Shown here piece by piece: positions 24,551 through 35,420 of a stretch of DNA of 64,000 nt. The notes beneath the pieces were generated by a model. It did no database searches, was not told the origin of the DNA, and saw only the letters and a list, made by a program, of their open reading frames with translations. Each line of letters begins with the position of its first letter. Position 1 is the first letter of the stretch. The stretch is from Leptasterias polaris (taxonomy: Eukaryota > Echinodermata > Asteroidea > Forcipulatida > Asteriidae): positions 2,052,501 through 2,116,500 of the forward strand of contig JAZGTN010000017.1 of assembly GCA_037783415.1 (NCBI GenBank). Reading direction: 5' to 3'. Both the position numbers and the translations under genes were made by a program.

Positions 24551-27168
24551 AGAATGATTTGGGACACATCCAGAAACGTTCTAGAACTGATCCAGCTGTT
24601 ATTAGATATCCAAGATTTTCAGTGACCAAGTCTCCTGAGAAGTATTTTCATAGTATAATGCAGTTATTTCTCCCTTACCGGGTTGATGTTCACTTGAAAC
24701 CAACACAGTTTGAAACTTACGAGAAGTGTTTTAGCAATGGTTTTGTCAGTGTACTAGGAGGTTTAGAATCAGTAAAGTCAATTGTGGAAAGTAATCGATG
24801 CAGATTTGAAGTTGATATTGGGTTATTGGAGGATGCAGAAGAACTTCTTCAGAAATTTGGTCCACAGGAAGATGCATGGGCATTAATCACTCCAGAAACT
24901 GAATTGCAAAGAGATGAATGTATTGAAGATAAACAGCAAGATTTAGCAGATGATAGTGATGAGGAATGTAATGTTCCAGATTTACAATCTGATAGAAAGG
25001 AAGAGAAGATATGTGACGTTGAAGCACACTCATCAAGAGTTCCAAAGTCTGATGCATTAAGTATGATGCGATCCTTAAATAACAAACAGAAAAGGGTGTT
25101 CTATAAAATTAGGCAGTGGTGTTTGGACAAGGCTAATGGTAAAACCCCTGATGCATTTCAAGTGTTTCTTACTGGTGGTGCTGGAACAGGCAAGAGTCTT
25201 CTTGTAAAGTGTATTGATTATGAAGCAACACGGACACTTGGTTCAATGATGAGAAACCCTGATGATGTGTCGGTAATGCTTACTGCTCCTACAGGTGTTG
25301 CTGCATTTAATATCAATGGTGCTACCTTACACAGTGCACTATCAATATCAACAGATGTATCGTTACCATATCAACCACTTGGTGAGGAAAAGATAAGTAC
25401 ACTTCGCAATAAACTTGGTCAGCTGCAGATATTGATTATAGATGAGATATCAATGGTTGGTCAGAAATTACTGTGTTACATCCATGGACGTCTGAGACAG
25501 ATAAAGCAATGTCGGAGTCATATTCCTTTTGGAGGTGTCAGTGTATTAGCTGTTGGAGATTTCTATCAGTTGCCACCAGTGAAGGCCAAATCTTTGTACC
25601 AGAATAATGTTGCAGCTGATCTGTGGAATGATAATTTCAAACTTGTTGAACTGACTGAAGTTATGAGACAAAAGGATGATGCACAGTTTGCAGAAATACT
25701 GAACAGACTTCGTGTAAGAAAGAAACAAGAAGCAATACAGGATGATGACATGAAGATGTTGAAAGGGCGTGAAACAGGACAGGAGTGCAATGATGCAGTT
25801 CATATATTTCCATGTAATATACAAGTAGATAAACAAAATGTAAAGATTCTACAATCCAAGTGTGCAGATTGTGTGTATATTGAAGCAAAGGATTATCAGA
25901 CAGACTCTAGAAATGCAAAAGTTAGAAGAGGAGAACCGTTAAAGAAATCTAATGGAAGCCTACCAAAATCCCTGTTACTTGGTGTTGGTGCTAGAGTTAT
26001 GCTAACTAAAAACATTGATGTGTCAGATGGACTTGTTAATGGTGTCTTTGGAACTGTAACAAAAATTGTAATGTCACACGACACATCTGATGAACCCAAG
26101 TGTATCAGAATTAAGTTTGATAACAACAAGGTTGGAATGAAACTGAAGAGACAATCTGCATCATGTGCAAGGGATGAAGACAGTGTACCCATTGAGATCC
26201 AGGAAGAAAATATCGGTAAAAAATGTGTACGGCATCAGTTTCCATTGAAGTTAGCTTGGGCATGCACAGCACACAAAGTACAAGGAATGACTACAGATAA
26301 AGCAGTAGTGTGTCTTGATCGCACATTTGCAGCTGGACAAGCATATGTGAGTCTAAGTCGTGTTACATCACTTAACGGTCTTGTCATTGAAGGACTTAAA
26401 GAGAAGTACATATATTGTAATGAAGCAGTAGGTGATGCTCTGAAAATAATGCCAATGTATATTGATGATGAAGGTATGGAAGATACAGAGTCAGCTGTCA
26501 GTATGACCATTATGATGCATAACATTCAAGGATTACATGCACATTATATGGACCTGAAATCCAACACTGAAATGATGAAGGCAGATTTTATTTGTTTGAC
26601 TGAAACATGGACTGAAGATCATCTACAATATGACGTGCAGTTGAATGATTTCAAAAGTTACCATCAACCAAGATGTCTGTCTTATGATAACTCAAGTGAT
26701 TTAACTGAAATGTTACAGCATCAGTCTCACGGAGGTGTAGCAGTCTATGGTAGAACCAAGGGGTCAATGAGTAGACTTATGTTGTCAGTCCAAAATATAG
26801 AATATATTGCTTTCCAGATTATTTCAGATGTGTCAGTAGCAGTTGTTGTCATCTATCGACCACCATCATATGTGCTTCAGGATTTTTTATCTAATATGAA
26901 GACCCTTGTGAATGAACTGCAGAAAGTATCAAGGAGATGTATAGTAATGGGAGATTTTAATGAAGACATTTTCAATTTAAAGGCTACACGTTCTACAAGT
27001 ATTGTGAATATGATGAGTGAGCATGGTTACAAGCAGTGTGTTGTAGATGCTACAACTATGAAAGGAACATTGATTGATCATGTGTATGTAAGAGGTTGTG
27101 ATTCTGTTCAAACTCATGTAATTCCCACTTATTATAGCTATCATGAGGCTGTAAAGGTAAAATTTTGA
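24451..27168 (+). CDS. Helentron protein, part 2: PIF1-like helicase and EEP endonuclease
   Basis: 905 residues from a GTG; the first 25 or so are probably out-of-frame, and native sequence starts near [14 protein letters not shown]. The SF1 PIF1-like helicase has Walker A GGAGTGKS (242-249), Walker B IDEIS (D331, E332), GDFYQLPP (about 368-376) and the C-terminal TAHKVQGMT (about 605-613) plus VSLSRV. A fused exonuclease-endonuclease-phosphatase domain follows from about 689: N691, TETW (E718), IYRPP, GDFNED (D835, N837), LIDHVYV (D876, H877), and a final SYHE (H898). In most EEP nucleases the last motif is SDH; here Tyr replaces Asp. The ORF lies in the -1 frame relative to part 1 and probably formed one polyprotein with it. 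A possible polyadenylation signal AATAAA is at about 27915. Confidence 0.9.
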   Translation: MFSYILFRIQRILYQGNMCKVSSDKRKSQVFGLKNDLGHIQKRSRTDPAVIRYPRFSVTKSPEKYFHSIMQLFLPYRVDVHLKPTQFETYEKCFSNGFVSVLGGLESVKSIVESNRCRFEVDIGLLEDAEELLQKFGPQEDAWALITPETELQRDECIEDKQQDLADDSDEECNVPDLQSDRKEEKICDVEAHSSRVPKSDALSMMRSLNNKQKRVFYKIRQWCLDKANGKTPDAFQVFLTGGAGTGKSLLVKCIDYEATRTLGSMMRNPDDVSVMLTAPTGVAAFNINGATLHSALSISTDVSLPYQPLGEEKISTLRNKLGQLQILIIDEISMVGQKLLCYIHGRLRQIKQCRSHIPFGGVSVLAVGDFYQLPPVKAKSLYQNNVAADLWNDNFKLVELTEVMRQKDDAQFAEILNRLRVRKKQEAIQDDDMKMLKGRETGQECNDAVHIFPCNIQVDKQNVKILQSKCADCVYIEAKDYQTDSRNAKVRRGEPLKKSNGSLPKSLLLGVGARVMLTKNIDVSDGLVNGVFGTVTKIVMSHDTSDEPKCIRIKFDNNKVGMKLKRQSASCARDEDSVPIEIQEENIGKKCVRHQFPLKLAWACTAHKVQGMTTDKAVVCLDRTFAAGQAYVSLSRVTSLNGLVIEGLKEKYIYCNEAVGDALKIMPMYIDDEGMEDTESAVSMTIMMHNIQGLHAHYMDLKSNTEMMKADFICLTETWTEDHLQYDVQLNDFKSYHQPRCLSYDNSSDLTEMLQHQSHGGVAVYGRTKGSMSRLMLSVQNIEYIAFQIISDVSVAVVVIYRPPSYVLQDFLSNMKTLVNELQKVSRRCIVMGDFNEDIFNLKATRSTSIVNMMSEHGYKQCVVDATTMKGTLIDHVYVRGCDSVQTHVIPTYYSYHEAVKVKF

Positions 27169-28179
27169 ATGAATACTGATGCTGTCAGTAAATGGTTAAT
27201 TAACATGTAAAGACAAATGTTGAAGTTTCATGCACAAAGCTTTACATATCATGTAAGAAAGCTGCAAGATTTTATCATTATGAAAGCTGCGAGCTTTTAA
27301 CAGTAAGAAAGCAGTGTGTATACATAAAACTGAAAATTTAATGTTATAGGCTTATGTGAGAAAAAGTAAATTATGCACAATGTTTATGTACATGTGTAGT
27401 TTGAGTTTGATTTATTATTTTGTTAAGTAGTATTATTCAACAGAGAACCGCATGAACTGTACAATGAAGTTATTTTTGGAAATCTATACTAAATATGTTT
27501 TTAGTATGTACAATTCAGTGTGTTAAAGGTATTAAATACAGGATTGGTAGAGCTGACAAAATAATCACAGACAGTGTTCATGTTTTGTGTAATCAACCAC
27601 ATACATGAAATATTTCACAAACCTGTGAAAATTTGAACTCAATTGGTCATCGAGGTCACGAGAAAATAGTGAAAAGAGACCTTATGTGTTTGCTTTTTTT
27701 CAAACATTAAGTTTATTATCACGCGTGATGAAAACTATTGTTTTACTCATTTCTCAGAAACGATAGCATTTTAGGCAGAAATATTTTAAGGAACACTTTC
27801 TACCATTACCTACTTTAAATCATGTAAGCTATGTGTGAATCTGTGAACATTTGTGTTTTTCAATCTTGCCAATAGTGTACAGGGCCTTTAATAAGCAAAT
27901 GTATGACCCATGTGAATAAAAGTATTTAATTTGTTAATCATTGGCACGCAGATAATAATGGAGAGCTAAAACACCAGAAATAGATGCACAACCTGCTGTT
28001 TACGAGAAATTTACTTCACACTGGATATGCAACACTCCTACTCAATTGGAAGATTCATCACAGAAATGTTCTTATCCAAACATGAAGTTGTGTCTTCTTT
28101 CGTGAAGTGACAGGGCACAAAAGCTGAACTTGTAAAAGTGTTGCAAAAAGAGTCTTCTGAGTCAAAAAGAGTCTTCACA
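27169..28179 (+). other. Helentron 3' noncoding region
   Basis: AT-rich, no ORF. It contains AATAAA at about 27915 and no clear repeat until the minisatellite at 28180. Probably 3' UTR and internal element sequence. Confidence 0.5.
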
Positions 28180-28490
28180 ATGGGGTGAGTCAACATGCCT
28201 GTGCAATGGTGTGTGTCAACACGCCTGTGGAATGGTGTGTGTCAACATCCCTATGGAGTGGTGTGAGTCAACACCCCTATGGAGTGGGGTGAGTCAACAC
28301 CCCTGTGGAGTGGGGTGAGTCAACACCCCTGTGGAGTGGGGTGAGTCAACACCCCTGTGGAATGGGGTGAGTCAACACCCCTGTGGAATGGGGTGAGTCA
28401 ACACCCCTGTGGAATGGTGTGAGTCAACACCCCTGTGGAATGGTGTGAGTCAACACCCCTGTGGAATGGTGTGAGTCAACACCCCCTCAT
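28180..28490 (+). repeat. 26-bp minisatellite
   Basis: About twelve copies of a 26-bp unit of the form GTGAGTCAACACCCCTGTGG plus AGTGGG. Most copies contain TGAGTCA, the canonical AP-1 (TRE) heptamer; the leftmost copies have TGTGTCA instead. Confidence 0.95.
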
Positions 28491-28544
28491 CAGAGACATC
28501 TTATGACATCTGGTCTGTGTTGTGTTCTGAAGTGGCAGGACACC

Positions 28545-29130
28545 ATGACCATACCCAACTGGAATATCACCAGTATGGAGCAGTATGGCGAGACCCATGG
28601 CCTATAGGATTGACATGAATGTCAACAGTGCCCTGGCCTTGGGTGAACTACTGAACTGGTATCGAGCAGTATGGCGAGACCCATGGCCTATAGGATTGAC
28701 ATGAATGTCAACAGTGCCCTGGCCTTGAGTGAACTACTGAACTGGTATGGAGCAGTATGGCGAGACCCATGGCCTATAGGATTGACATGAATGTCAATAG
28801 TGCCCTGCCCTTGAGTGAACTACTGAACTGGTATGAAACAGTATGGCGAGACCCATGGCCTATAGTATTGACATGAATGTCAACAGTGCCCTGGCCTTGA
28901 GTGAACTACTGAACTGGTATGGAGCAGTATGGCGAGACCCATGGCCTATAGGATTGACATGAATGTCAATAGTGCCCTGCCCTTGAGTGAACTACTGAAC
29001 TGGTATGAAACAGTATGGCGAGACCCATGGCCTATAGTATTGACATGAATGTCAACAGTGCCCTGGCCTTGAGTGAACTACTGAACTGGTTTGGAGCAGT
29101 AAGACATGACCCATACTGTAGGATTGAAGT
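28545..29130 (+). repeat. 86-bp minisatellite
   Basis: About six and a half copies with exact 86-base spacing of CAGTATGGCG (28581, 28667, 28753, 28839, 28925, 29011, and a diverged copy at 29097). Each unit includes the palindrome TTGACATGAATGTCAA. Alternate units share GAAACAGTATGG or GGAGCAGTATGG variants, suggesting expansion by pairs. Confidence 0.95.
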
Positions 29131-29309
29131 AGTTGCTATAGTGTCCTGCCCCTGAGAGTGAGTGAGAGGGTACATGTATTACTGAACGGCTATGGAGTAG
29201 TATGGCGTGACCCTTACAGGAATGGTGTGTTTAGTTTTAAAGTGTGCAGCTTTTGTTGATACAAATTGTTAAAACAGTTACATAGCACCTGTGAGTAATG
29301 CAGAAGTTA

Positions 29310-29560
29310 ATTGGTTGTGGTGTGTTGGGGTCAAGTGTTCTGGTTCACTGGACCCAAGCTCTGGTGTTGTCAACAGCAGAGTGTGGGTTCGATACCCAGT
29401 CATGACACTTGTGCCCTTTCGCAAGGCACTTAACCACAAATGCTTCGTAAAAAGTTTGGAAGGGAGTGTATTGTGCTCTGCCAGTACCAGCCAGGTTCCT
29501 AGTGGATGATACCCATATCTACATCCTTAAGGACTGCGAAGGGGGTAACCCTGTTTCAGT
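29310..29560 (+). mobile_element. tRNA-related SINE fragment
   Basis: GTGGGTTCGATACCCAG at about 29385 contains a good RNA polymerase III B-box (GGTTCGATACC). It is followed by CATGACACTTGTGCCCTTTCG and CAAGGCACTTAACCACAA, a segment typical of tRNA-derived SINE bodies in marine animals. The A-box side is degenerate. Ends are not defined. A short open frame here is not a gene. Confidence 0.65.
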
Positions 29561-30660
29561 TGCAGGAGTAAGTGGCAACGTGCACCTGGTGACAGTTGCT
29601 GTGGTTCAATAGTCCAAATCAATTATGTGTAGTCATCACCTTGAAGTGGCCTTCCATGGTGTTGTGATGTTAGGCGATCTCTCATAATTTATTTTTATTT
29701 TTTTAACTGTTAATAATATTTTTAAAAACGACAGCCTTGGTCTGCCTGCAATTGACTTTATACATTAAAGCACCATGACTGGACTGCTAAATTTTAGGGG
29801 TACCACTAAACTGTGATGCTTTTTGTCATATGATACATATCACAATTACCTGGTTCATGAGGGAGTAGTTTCACATTTGGGGCCATCGAACATTTTTACA
29901 ATCATACAAAGTGGGTGATGTTGGAAGGGTGTTTGGAGACCACTTCTACTTTAAAATGTGGGTAATATTTTTATATTTATACACTTAGCATAAATTTGTG
30001 AAGAAGAATGCTGATACATAGCTGTTTGTGGGAGATTGGGGGTCGTCAAAAGTAGTAGTTTGTACAATCTTTAAAAGAATTAACATTTTGGAACATATAT
30101 AACATGTAAATATTGTCATTTGGTTATTTAGCGTAAACTCTAATTTGTAAAGGAGAATCTCAAAAGTTAGTTGGGTCTGTCTAGGCACACATGTAATAAC
30201 ATTCCTGTGGCCCATATTCCCATTCCATTAGACATGTAGTACTGTCCAATGCACTTGACCAGGTCATTGTGCTGAAGTACGAAAGTATTCCTTCACAAGG
30301 GAATACTAGCATGAACATTCAAATTCATCATTATGGTGGTCGCCAATGGAACAGTCCATGAGCACACACTGGAAAAGTTGTGAAACACAATTAGAATGTT
30401 TCTACATGTACATGTAATATTCCGACATTGCCTAATCAAGCAAGTTTGGTACACTGAAATGAAATTGTAAAGTTCCATGTTGAGGCAATACATTTATTTT
30501 TATGGCAATTCTGAATGATAGTTATTGATGTATCTGTGATTTCATACCTGTAATGAACGAGATCAAACAGTTCTGGCAATTGTGGGTGCCATTTGCTTTA
30601 GACAGTAGATATTTTCTTATCTGTTACAATGAATTTTGTACATTGTTATACATGGATATG
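29561..30660. other. Intergenic, no gene seen
   Basis: AT-rich sequence. The small open frames on minus (29985-30215 and 30293-30493) show no recognisable protein. Confidence 0.6.
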
Positions 30661-30714
30661 TACTTAATTTGGGTTTTTAACATGTAATTACATGTTAAAA
30701 ACCCAAATTAAGTA
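30661..30714. repeat. Perfect 54-bp palindrome without spacer
   Basis: The left arm of 27 bases (TACTTAATTTGGGTTTTTAA plus CATGTAA) is followed immediately by its exact reverse complement. The next outer pair (G at 30660, T at 30715) does not match, so symmetry ends sharply. Confidence 0.98.
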
Positions 30715-31710
30715 TAAGCTTCACTTGCACCACTTCATGCGTTGCTGTTGTGGACTCGCAAAACTGGTGTTCCAATTTAAAACTGAGGTTTCAGTGTTGA
30801 CAGGTATTTGATTTGCTAAAGTGGCCTACTTATAAGTAGCGAGATATAAGCCGGCTCAGTGCTACATGTATTAGGTTGTCAATTGCAATTTCATATCCAA
30901 AACATTTGAAAGGGCGTTAAATGAAAAGATGCACAAACATTTGAAAAAAGCAAGATCCAAAAGTAAACTATAACTATATCAAAATGTGAATTTAAAAGTA
31001 TTTGTGTTTGCAAATGTAAGTGTATGGGATCAATTCTAAACTTTAAATTAATAAGCATTGGTATGTTGAGGAATGCTTCTCATTATACATTATGTTAACA
31101 AAAATGTATTTGTGTATAGAGATTTTGGTTTATTCATCTAGGCCTTCTGTGTGTCTGTGAACACAGACAAAGATTGTGTCCAAGCCATTGTTTGTGATTT
31201 GTGGATGGGAAGTGTATTTGCTTATGTGTTTTGTTTCCTATTTAAGTTTGGGTTCGCACTCAGACATAACCAGTTCAAAACTGTGTATGTCGTGGGTTAA
31301 GGACACTTTCAAAAGCTATAACTACATACATGTACATTTAGATTGAAATGGCAGGGATGTTACCACAATGTAATTTTTTATTCAAATCCTTAAATACAAC
31401 ACTTGGCTGTAGGTTCGTGGGGAGGGCGTTGGCATCAAAGGTGTTAACAAAATGTGTAAATAAGTATGTTATCGATGTTGGTATATAAAACTGATGCATA
31501 TTGCTTTCTGTAGCAGTGCACTTTATACAATATTGAGTAATAATATAGTCATAATAATAACAATACTGGGTTCTTGTATAGCACTGTTATTATTATCTTT
31601 CTTTTCAACATGTTTGTTTTGAATTATGAGACAAACAAACTGTGGCACATCATTCTGGAGCCACTGTTGGAAACACCTTCTCTTCACAATAAGTGTTTAA
31701 CTGTGTTCTC
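30715..31710. other. Intergenic, no gene seen
   Basis: AT-rich with no credible ORF. A short ATAATAATAACAATACT segment followed by TCTTGTATAGCACT at about 31551-31585 resembles the A/T-rich tail of an interspersed element. Confidence 0.55.
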
Positions 31711-31905
31711 TTACATCGAATCTACGACTTTACGTCCCATCGAAGGAACAAAGCAATAACGTTGAAGTATCTTGCTCAAGGACATAAGTACCATGACCGG
31801 GACTCCAACCCACACTCCGCTCATCAGAAATACCAGAGCTTGAGTGTGCAGGTCCACACCACATTTGAATGTCTCACTCATGAAACACAAACACCAATAC
31901 ACAAT
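31711..31905 (-). mobile_element. SINE-like fragment, minus strand
   Basis: The minus strand reads GAGTGTGGGTTGGAGTCCCG (B-box-like), then CATGGTACTTATGTCCTTGA, GCAAGATACTTCAACG and GATGGGACGTAAAGTCG. This is the same layout as the element at 29310-29560, with a longer 3' part. Substantially diverged. Confidence 0.6.
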
Positions 31906-33195
31906 GTAGTGGTTCCAGAAATCAAAACCAATTTGAATATGTTACAATATGTATGGGACAAATTAAACATTAACAAATTTAGTACAGTGTTTTATGTGTG
32001 AGACAATAAAATATTACCTTGTTATGCTTATTGCACAATCTGTGATCAGTGAACATAATACTGCATTGGTATGCTTTGTAAGTTTATAATACTAGTGATA
32101 ATGATGTGTGTCATTAGGCTGAACTTGCATACTTGTACCAAAATGTACTTTTCGAATGATTGTCACATATTTAATACTGACTTCCCTATAGCTTATAAGT
32201 AATTAGTTCAACATATTAATTGATCTGTTGATGCAACTACATGTATTCGAGCTACTGTGTGATGTATGAATAAAAACTGTTAAATGCAATGTGTTTTTGT
32301 TACTTATGCGTGTCATGATTTCATTTGGTGTTCAAGTAATTTTTTGAAATGAAAATAATTTTCTGGAAGTTTAGTACACGAGCAACAGCAGAATCAAAGT
32401 GGACAATGGCGGGGAAGTCATTTAAGGAAGTAAAACAGAAACATACTTGCTGTCTAATGTTTGAACTCTTTATTTAATTTGTAAAAAAATTACAATTTAA
32501 TTTTGTAACGTCAGCTCCTGTTTCATAGAGATAATGATCAGACAAAAAGTGAAACGTTCGTCCCATTTGATAATGCGTTGAATCGAAATCCCTAAACATT
32601 GTTTATGTAGGAACAAATCGTTGTGTACAAATGTAATGGCTTCAACGATAAATGCATTAGTCCTCTCATGGCAGGAATCCAAAAATGAAAGCAAATTTGT
32701 TGTGTCAAATTCATGAACTCGACTAAGTCCCACTCAACTGGTTTAATGAGATGTGCGTAAAATCATAGAGAAAAGACCAAAAACATACTGAGAATTTTTC
32801 ACCAATCGGAACATGACTTGCATGTTAGTCTATGGTCGGATTGCATTTTAGCTATCCCCAATGGTACAAATTAACGGTAAACTTTCATTACAATTAAGTT
32901 AATTTGACAACTCCTAAGGACATGGAACGTCTCTTTCTAGAATCGTATTTGTTTTAAATGGTAATTTTGGTAATTTAGGAAACTAACATCAAACTCACAT
33001 GATAAAATTGTGTTGTTTGACCACCTAAATAATATTTACAATCTTCAGCCACTAGGTCTTTTGTACACGGATAGAAAACCCTAAACGCACGTAGGTATTA
33101 CATGTAATGCTTGGTCATGCACAAATCACATAGGCATGAACTAACTATATGGGTCCTCTGTCCGGTTAGGAATTAGATAAAAAAGCTACGCTTGT
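31906..33195. other. Intergenic, no gene seen
   Basis: AT-rich sequence ending where the right satellite block begins, inside a 130-bp unit at TTAGTTCTTGAGATA (about 33197). The open frame at 32497-32733 on minus has no recognisable similarity. Confidence 0.6.
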
Positions 33196-33603
33196 TTAGT
33201 TCTTGAGATATAGTCCCACTTCCGGTTGACCCGGAAGTAAAGGTCAACATGGGGTCACGGTTACCCGAGGCTAATCTCCAATACCCAAGGAGTCTATAAC
33301 TGAAAACAGTTTGAAAATTGGTTGTGTAGTTCTTGAGATAGGGTCCCACTTCCGGTTGACCCGGAAGTAAAGGTCAACATGGGGTCACGGTTACCCAAGG
33401 CTATTCTACAATGCCCATTAGGAGTCTATAACTGAACAAAGTTTGAAAATCGGTTGTGTAGTTCTTAAGATATGGTCCCACTTCCGGTTGACCCGGAAGT
33501 AAAGGTCAACATGGGGTCACGGTTACCCAAGGCTAATTTCCAATGCCCAAGGAGTCAATAACTGAAAAAAGTTTGAAAATCGGCTGTGTACTTCTTGAGA
33601 TAT
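33196..33603 (+). repeat. 130-bp minisatellite array 5
   Basis: About three units, starting within a unit at the junction with unrelated sequence and ending in spacer. Same orientation as the left block. Confidence 0.93.
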
Positions 33604-34525
33604 GGTGCTGCAAAGATTAACTAATTAAAGCTTTGAATTACCGTAATTTGACACCTGATGACGTCACAGTAACAAAAATGTGTTTTTCATACTAATAAAT
33701 TTGATAAGGTACACGATGGTATGTAACTTATCCCAATCCAATGCCTTTTAACGAAAACCCTATTAGAACGTACGTATATCCTCTCTCGATTCCAATATCA
33801 CGGCAGTCTTTGACGCCTAGCCGTGATTGCGCAATCACGGCACAATTTGCTTCGTAGCCATGGTTTGTGTTTGAACCACCAAAACGTTACTAAAACGTTT
33901 TTTTTTATACGAAAAGAAAAAACACCTACAAATGACGTCATGATGACGTGACGAAAAATGTTAGACTGGAATCGACATCTACAATACAAGACGATGCCAT
34001 AACTGAAAATTTTTTGAAGATCGGATGTTTACTTCTTGAGATATGGTGTTAATCAGATTGGCTAATTAAATATTCATACAGCTGTGACGTGAATAATTAA
34101 TTAAGATTTTTAATCTAATTACATCTAAAATTCAAGTCAGGGCATAAGCTTTAATATGATATAAGATTTGTCTGCTTTTGATAATTCTAAGAATAACATA
34201 TGGTCTTCGAAAGAGACACAGGTTAAGTCAATACGATTTTAGGGAAAGAAAGAAAAATAATAATAAACTAGATATGTAGTGATTGTGAACAATCACAGAG
34301 CTGTTCCGTTCTGTTGACAATAAAAGTTGTTTTTGTAGCTCGAGAATGGAACTAATTACTTTGTGTATATCCTGTAATCGTGTTTGAAATGAATGCATGT
34401 GATCATGCGTATTCATCGCAGTGTAAACAAATCAAACAAGATCGGATCTTGTTTGAAACAGAAAGTAAAGGTCAAAGTAAGCTACAAATCATTACGAATT
34501 TATGACGTGTGGTTCGGGAGATATG
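33604..34525 (+). repeat. Composite-satellite spacer 5
   Basis: Standard spacer with the 22-bp palindrome (about 33823), CRE-type cluster (about 33933), short (TAA)n, GTGATTGT hairpin and TCAAACAAGATC palindrome. At about 34529 it enters the array at ACCGGAAGTAAAGG and lacks the usual TTTTTCGAGCTATGG joint, so this junction is unique in the window. Confidence 0.85.
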
Positions 34526-35420
34526 GGTTTACCGGAAGTAAAGGTAAACATGGGGTCACGGTTACCCAAGGCTAATATCCCATGCCCAAGAAGTCTATAA
34601 CTGAAAAAAGTGTGAAAAACGGTTGTGTAGTTCTTGAGATTTGGTCTCACTTCCGGTTGACCCGGAAGTACAGGTCAACATGGTGTCACGGTTACCCAAG
34701 GCTAATCTCCAATGCCCAAGAAGTCTATAACTGAAAAAAGTTTGAAAATTGGTTGTGTAGTTTTTGAGATATGGTGTTACTTCCGGTTGACCCGGAAGTA
34801 AAGGTAAACATGGGGTCACGGTTACCCAAGGCTAATATCCCATGCCCAAGAAGTCTATAACTGAAAAAAGTGTGAAAATCGGTTGTGTAGTTCTTGAGAT
34901 AGGGTCCCACTTCCGGTTGACCCGGAAGTAAAGGTCAACATGGGGTCACGGTTACCCAAGGCTAATATCCAATGCCCATTAGGAGTCTATAACTGAAAAA
35001 AGTTTGAAAATTGGTTGTGTAGTTCTTGAGATATGGTCTTACTTCCGGTTGACCCGGAAGTAAAGGTCAACATGGGGTCACGGTTACCCAAGGCTAATAT
35101 CCCATGCCCAAGAAGTCTATAACTGAAAAAAGTGTGAAAATCGGTTATGTAGTTCTTGAGATAGGGTCCCACTTCCGGTTGACCCGGAAGTAAAGGTCAA
35201 CATGGGGTCACGGTTACCCAAGGCTAATATCCAATGCCATTAGGAGTCTATAACTGAAAAAAGTTTGAAAATCGGTTGGGTAGTTCTTGAAATATAGTCT
35301 CACTTCCGGTTGACCCGGAAGTAAAGGTCAACTTGGAGTCACGGTTACCCAAGGCTAATTTCCAATGCCCAAGGAGTCAATAACTGAAAAAAGTGTGAAA
35401 ATCGGCTGTGTACTTCTTGA
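34526..35420 (+). repeat. 130-bp minisatellite array 6
   Basis: About 6.8 units of the standard repeat, ending at GGCTGTGTACTTCTTGAGAT. Confidence 0.93.

Larger units (their letters stand above)
17207..29130 (+). mobile_element. Helentron-type Helitron, autonomous-class copy
   Basis: A rolling-circle transposon called from its proteins: an HUH/two-tyrosine Rep, a PIF1-like helicase and a C-terminal EEP endonuclease. EEP-bearing Helitrons form the Helentron/Helitron2 group. The left end is not identified. On the right, two minisatellites (28180-28490 and 28545-29130) may belong to the element, since subterminal tandem repeats are common in such elements, but no 3' hairpin or terminus was recognised. 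The 29130 limit is arbitrary. Coding capacity is near-complete apart from one frame break at about 24500. Confidence 0.8.
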
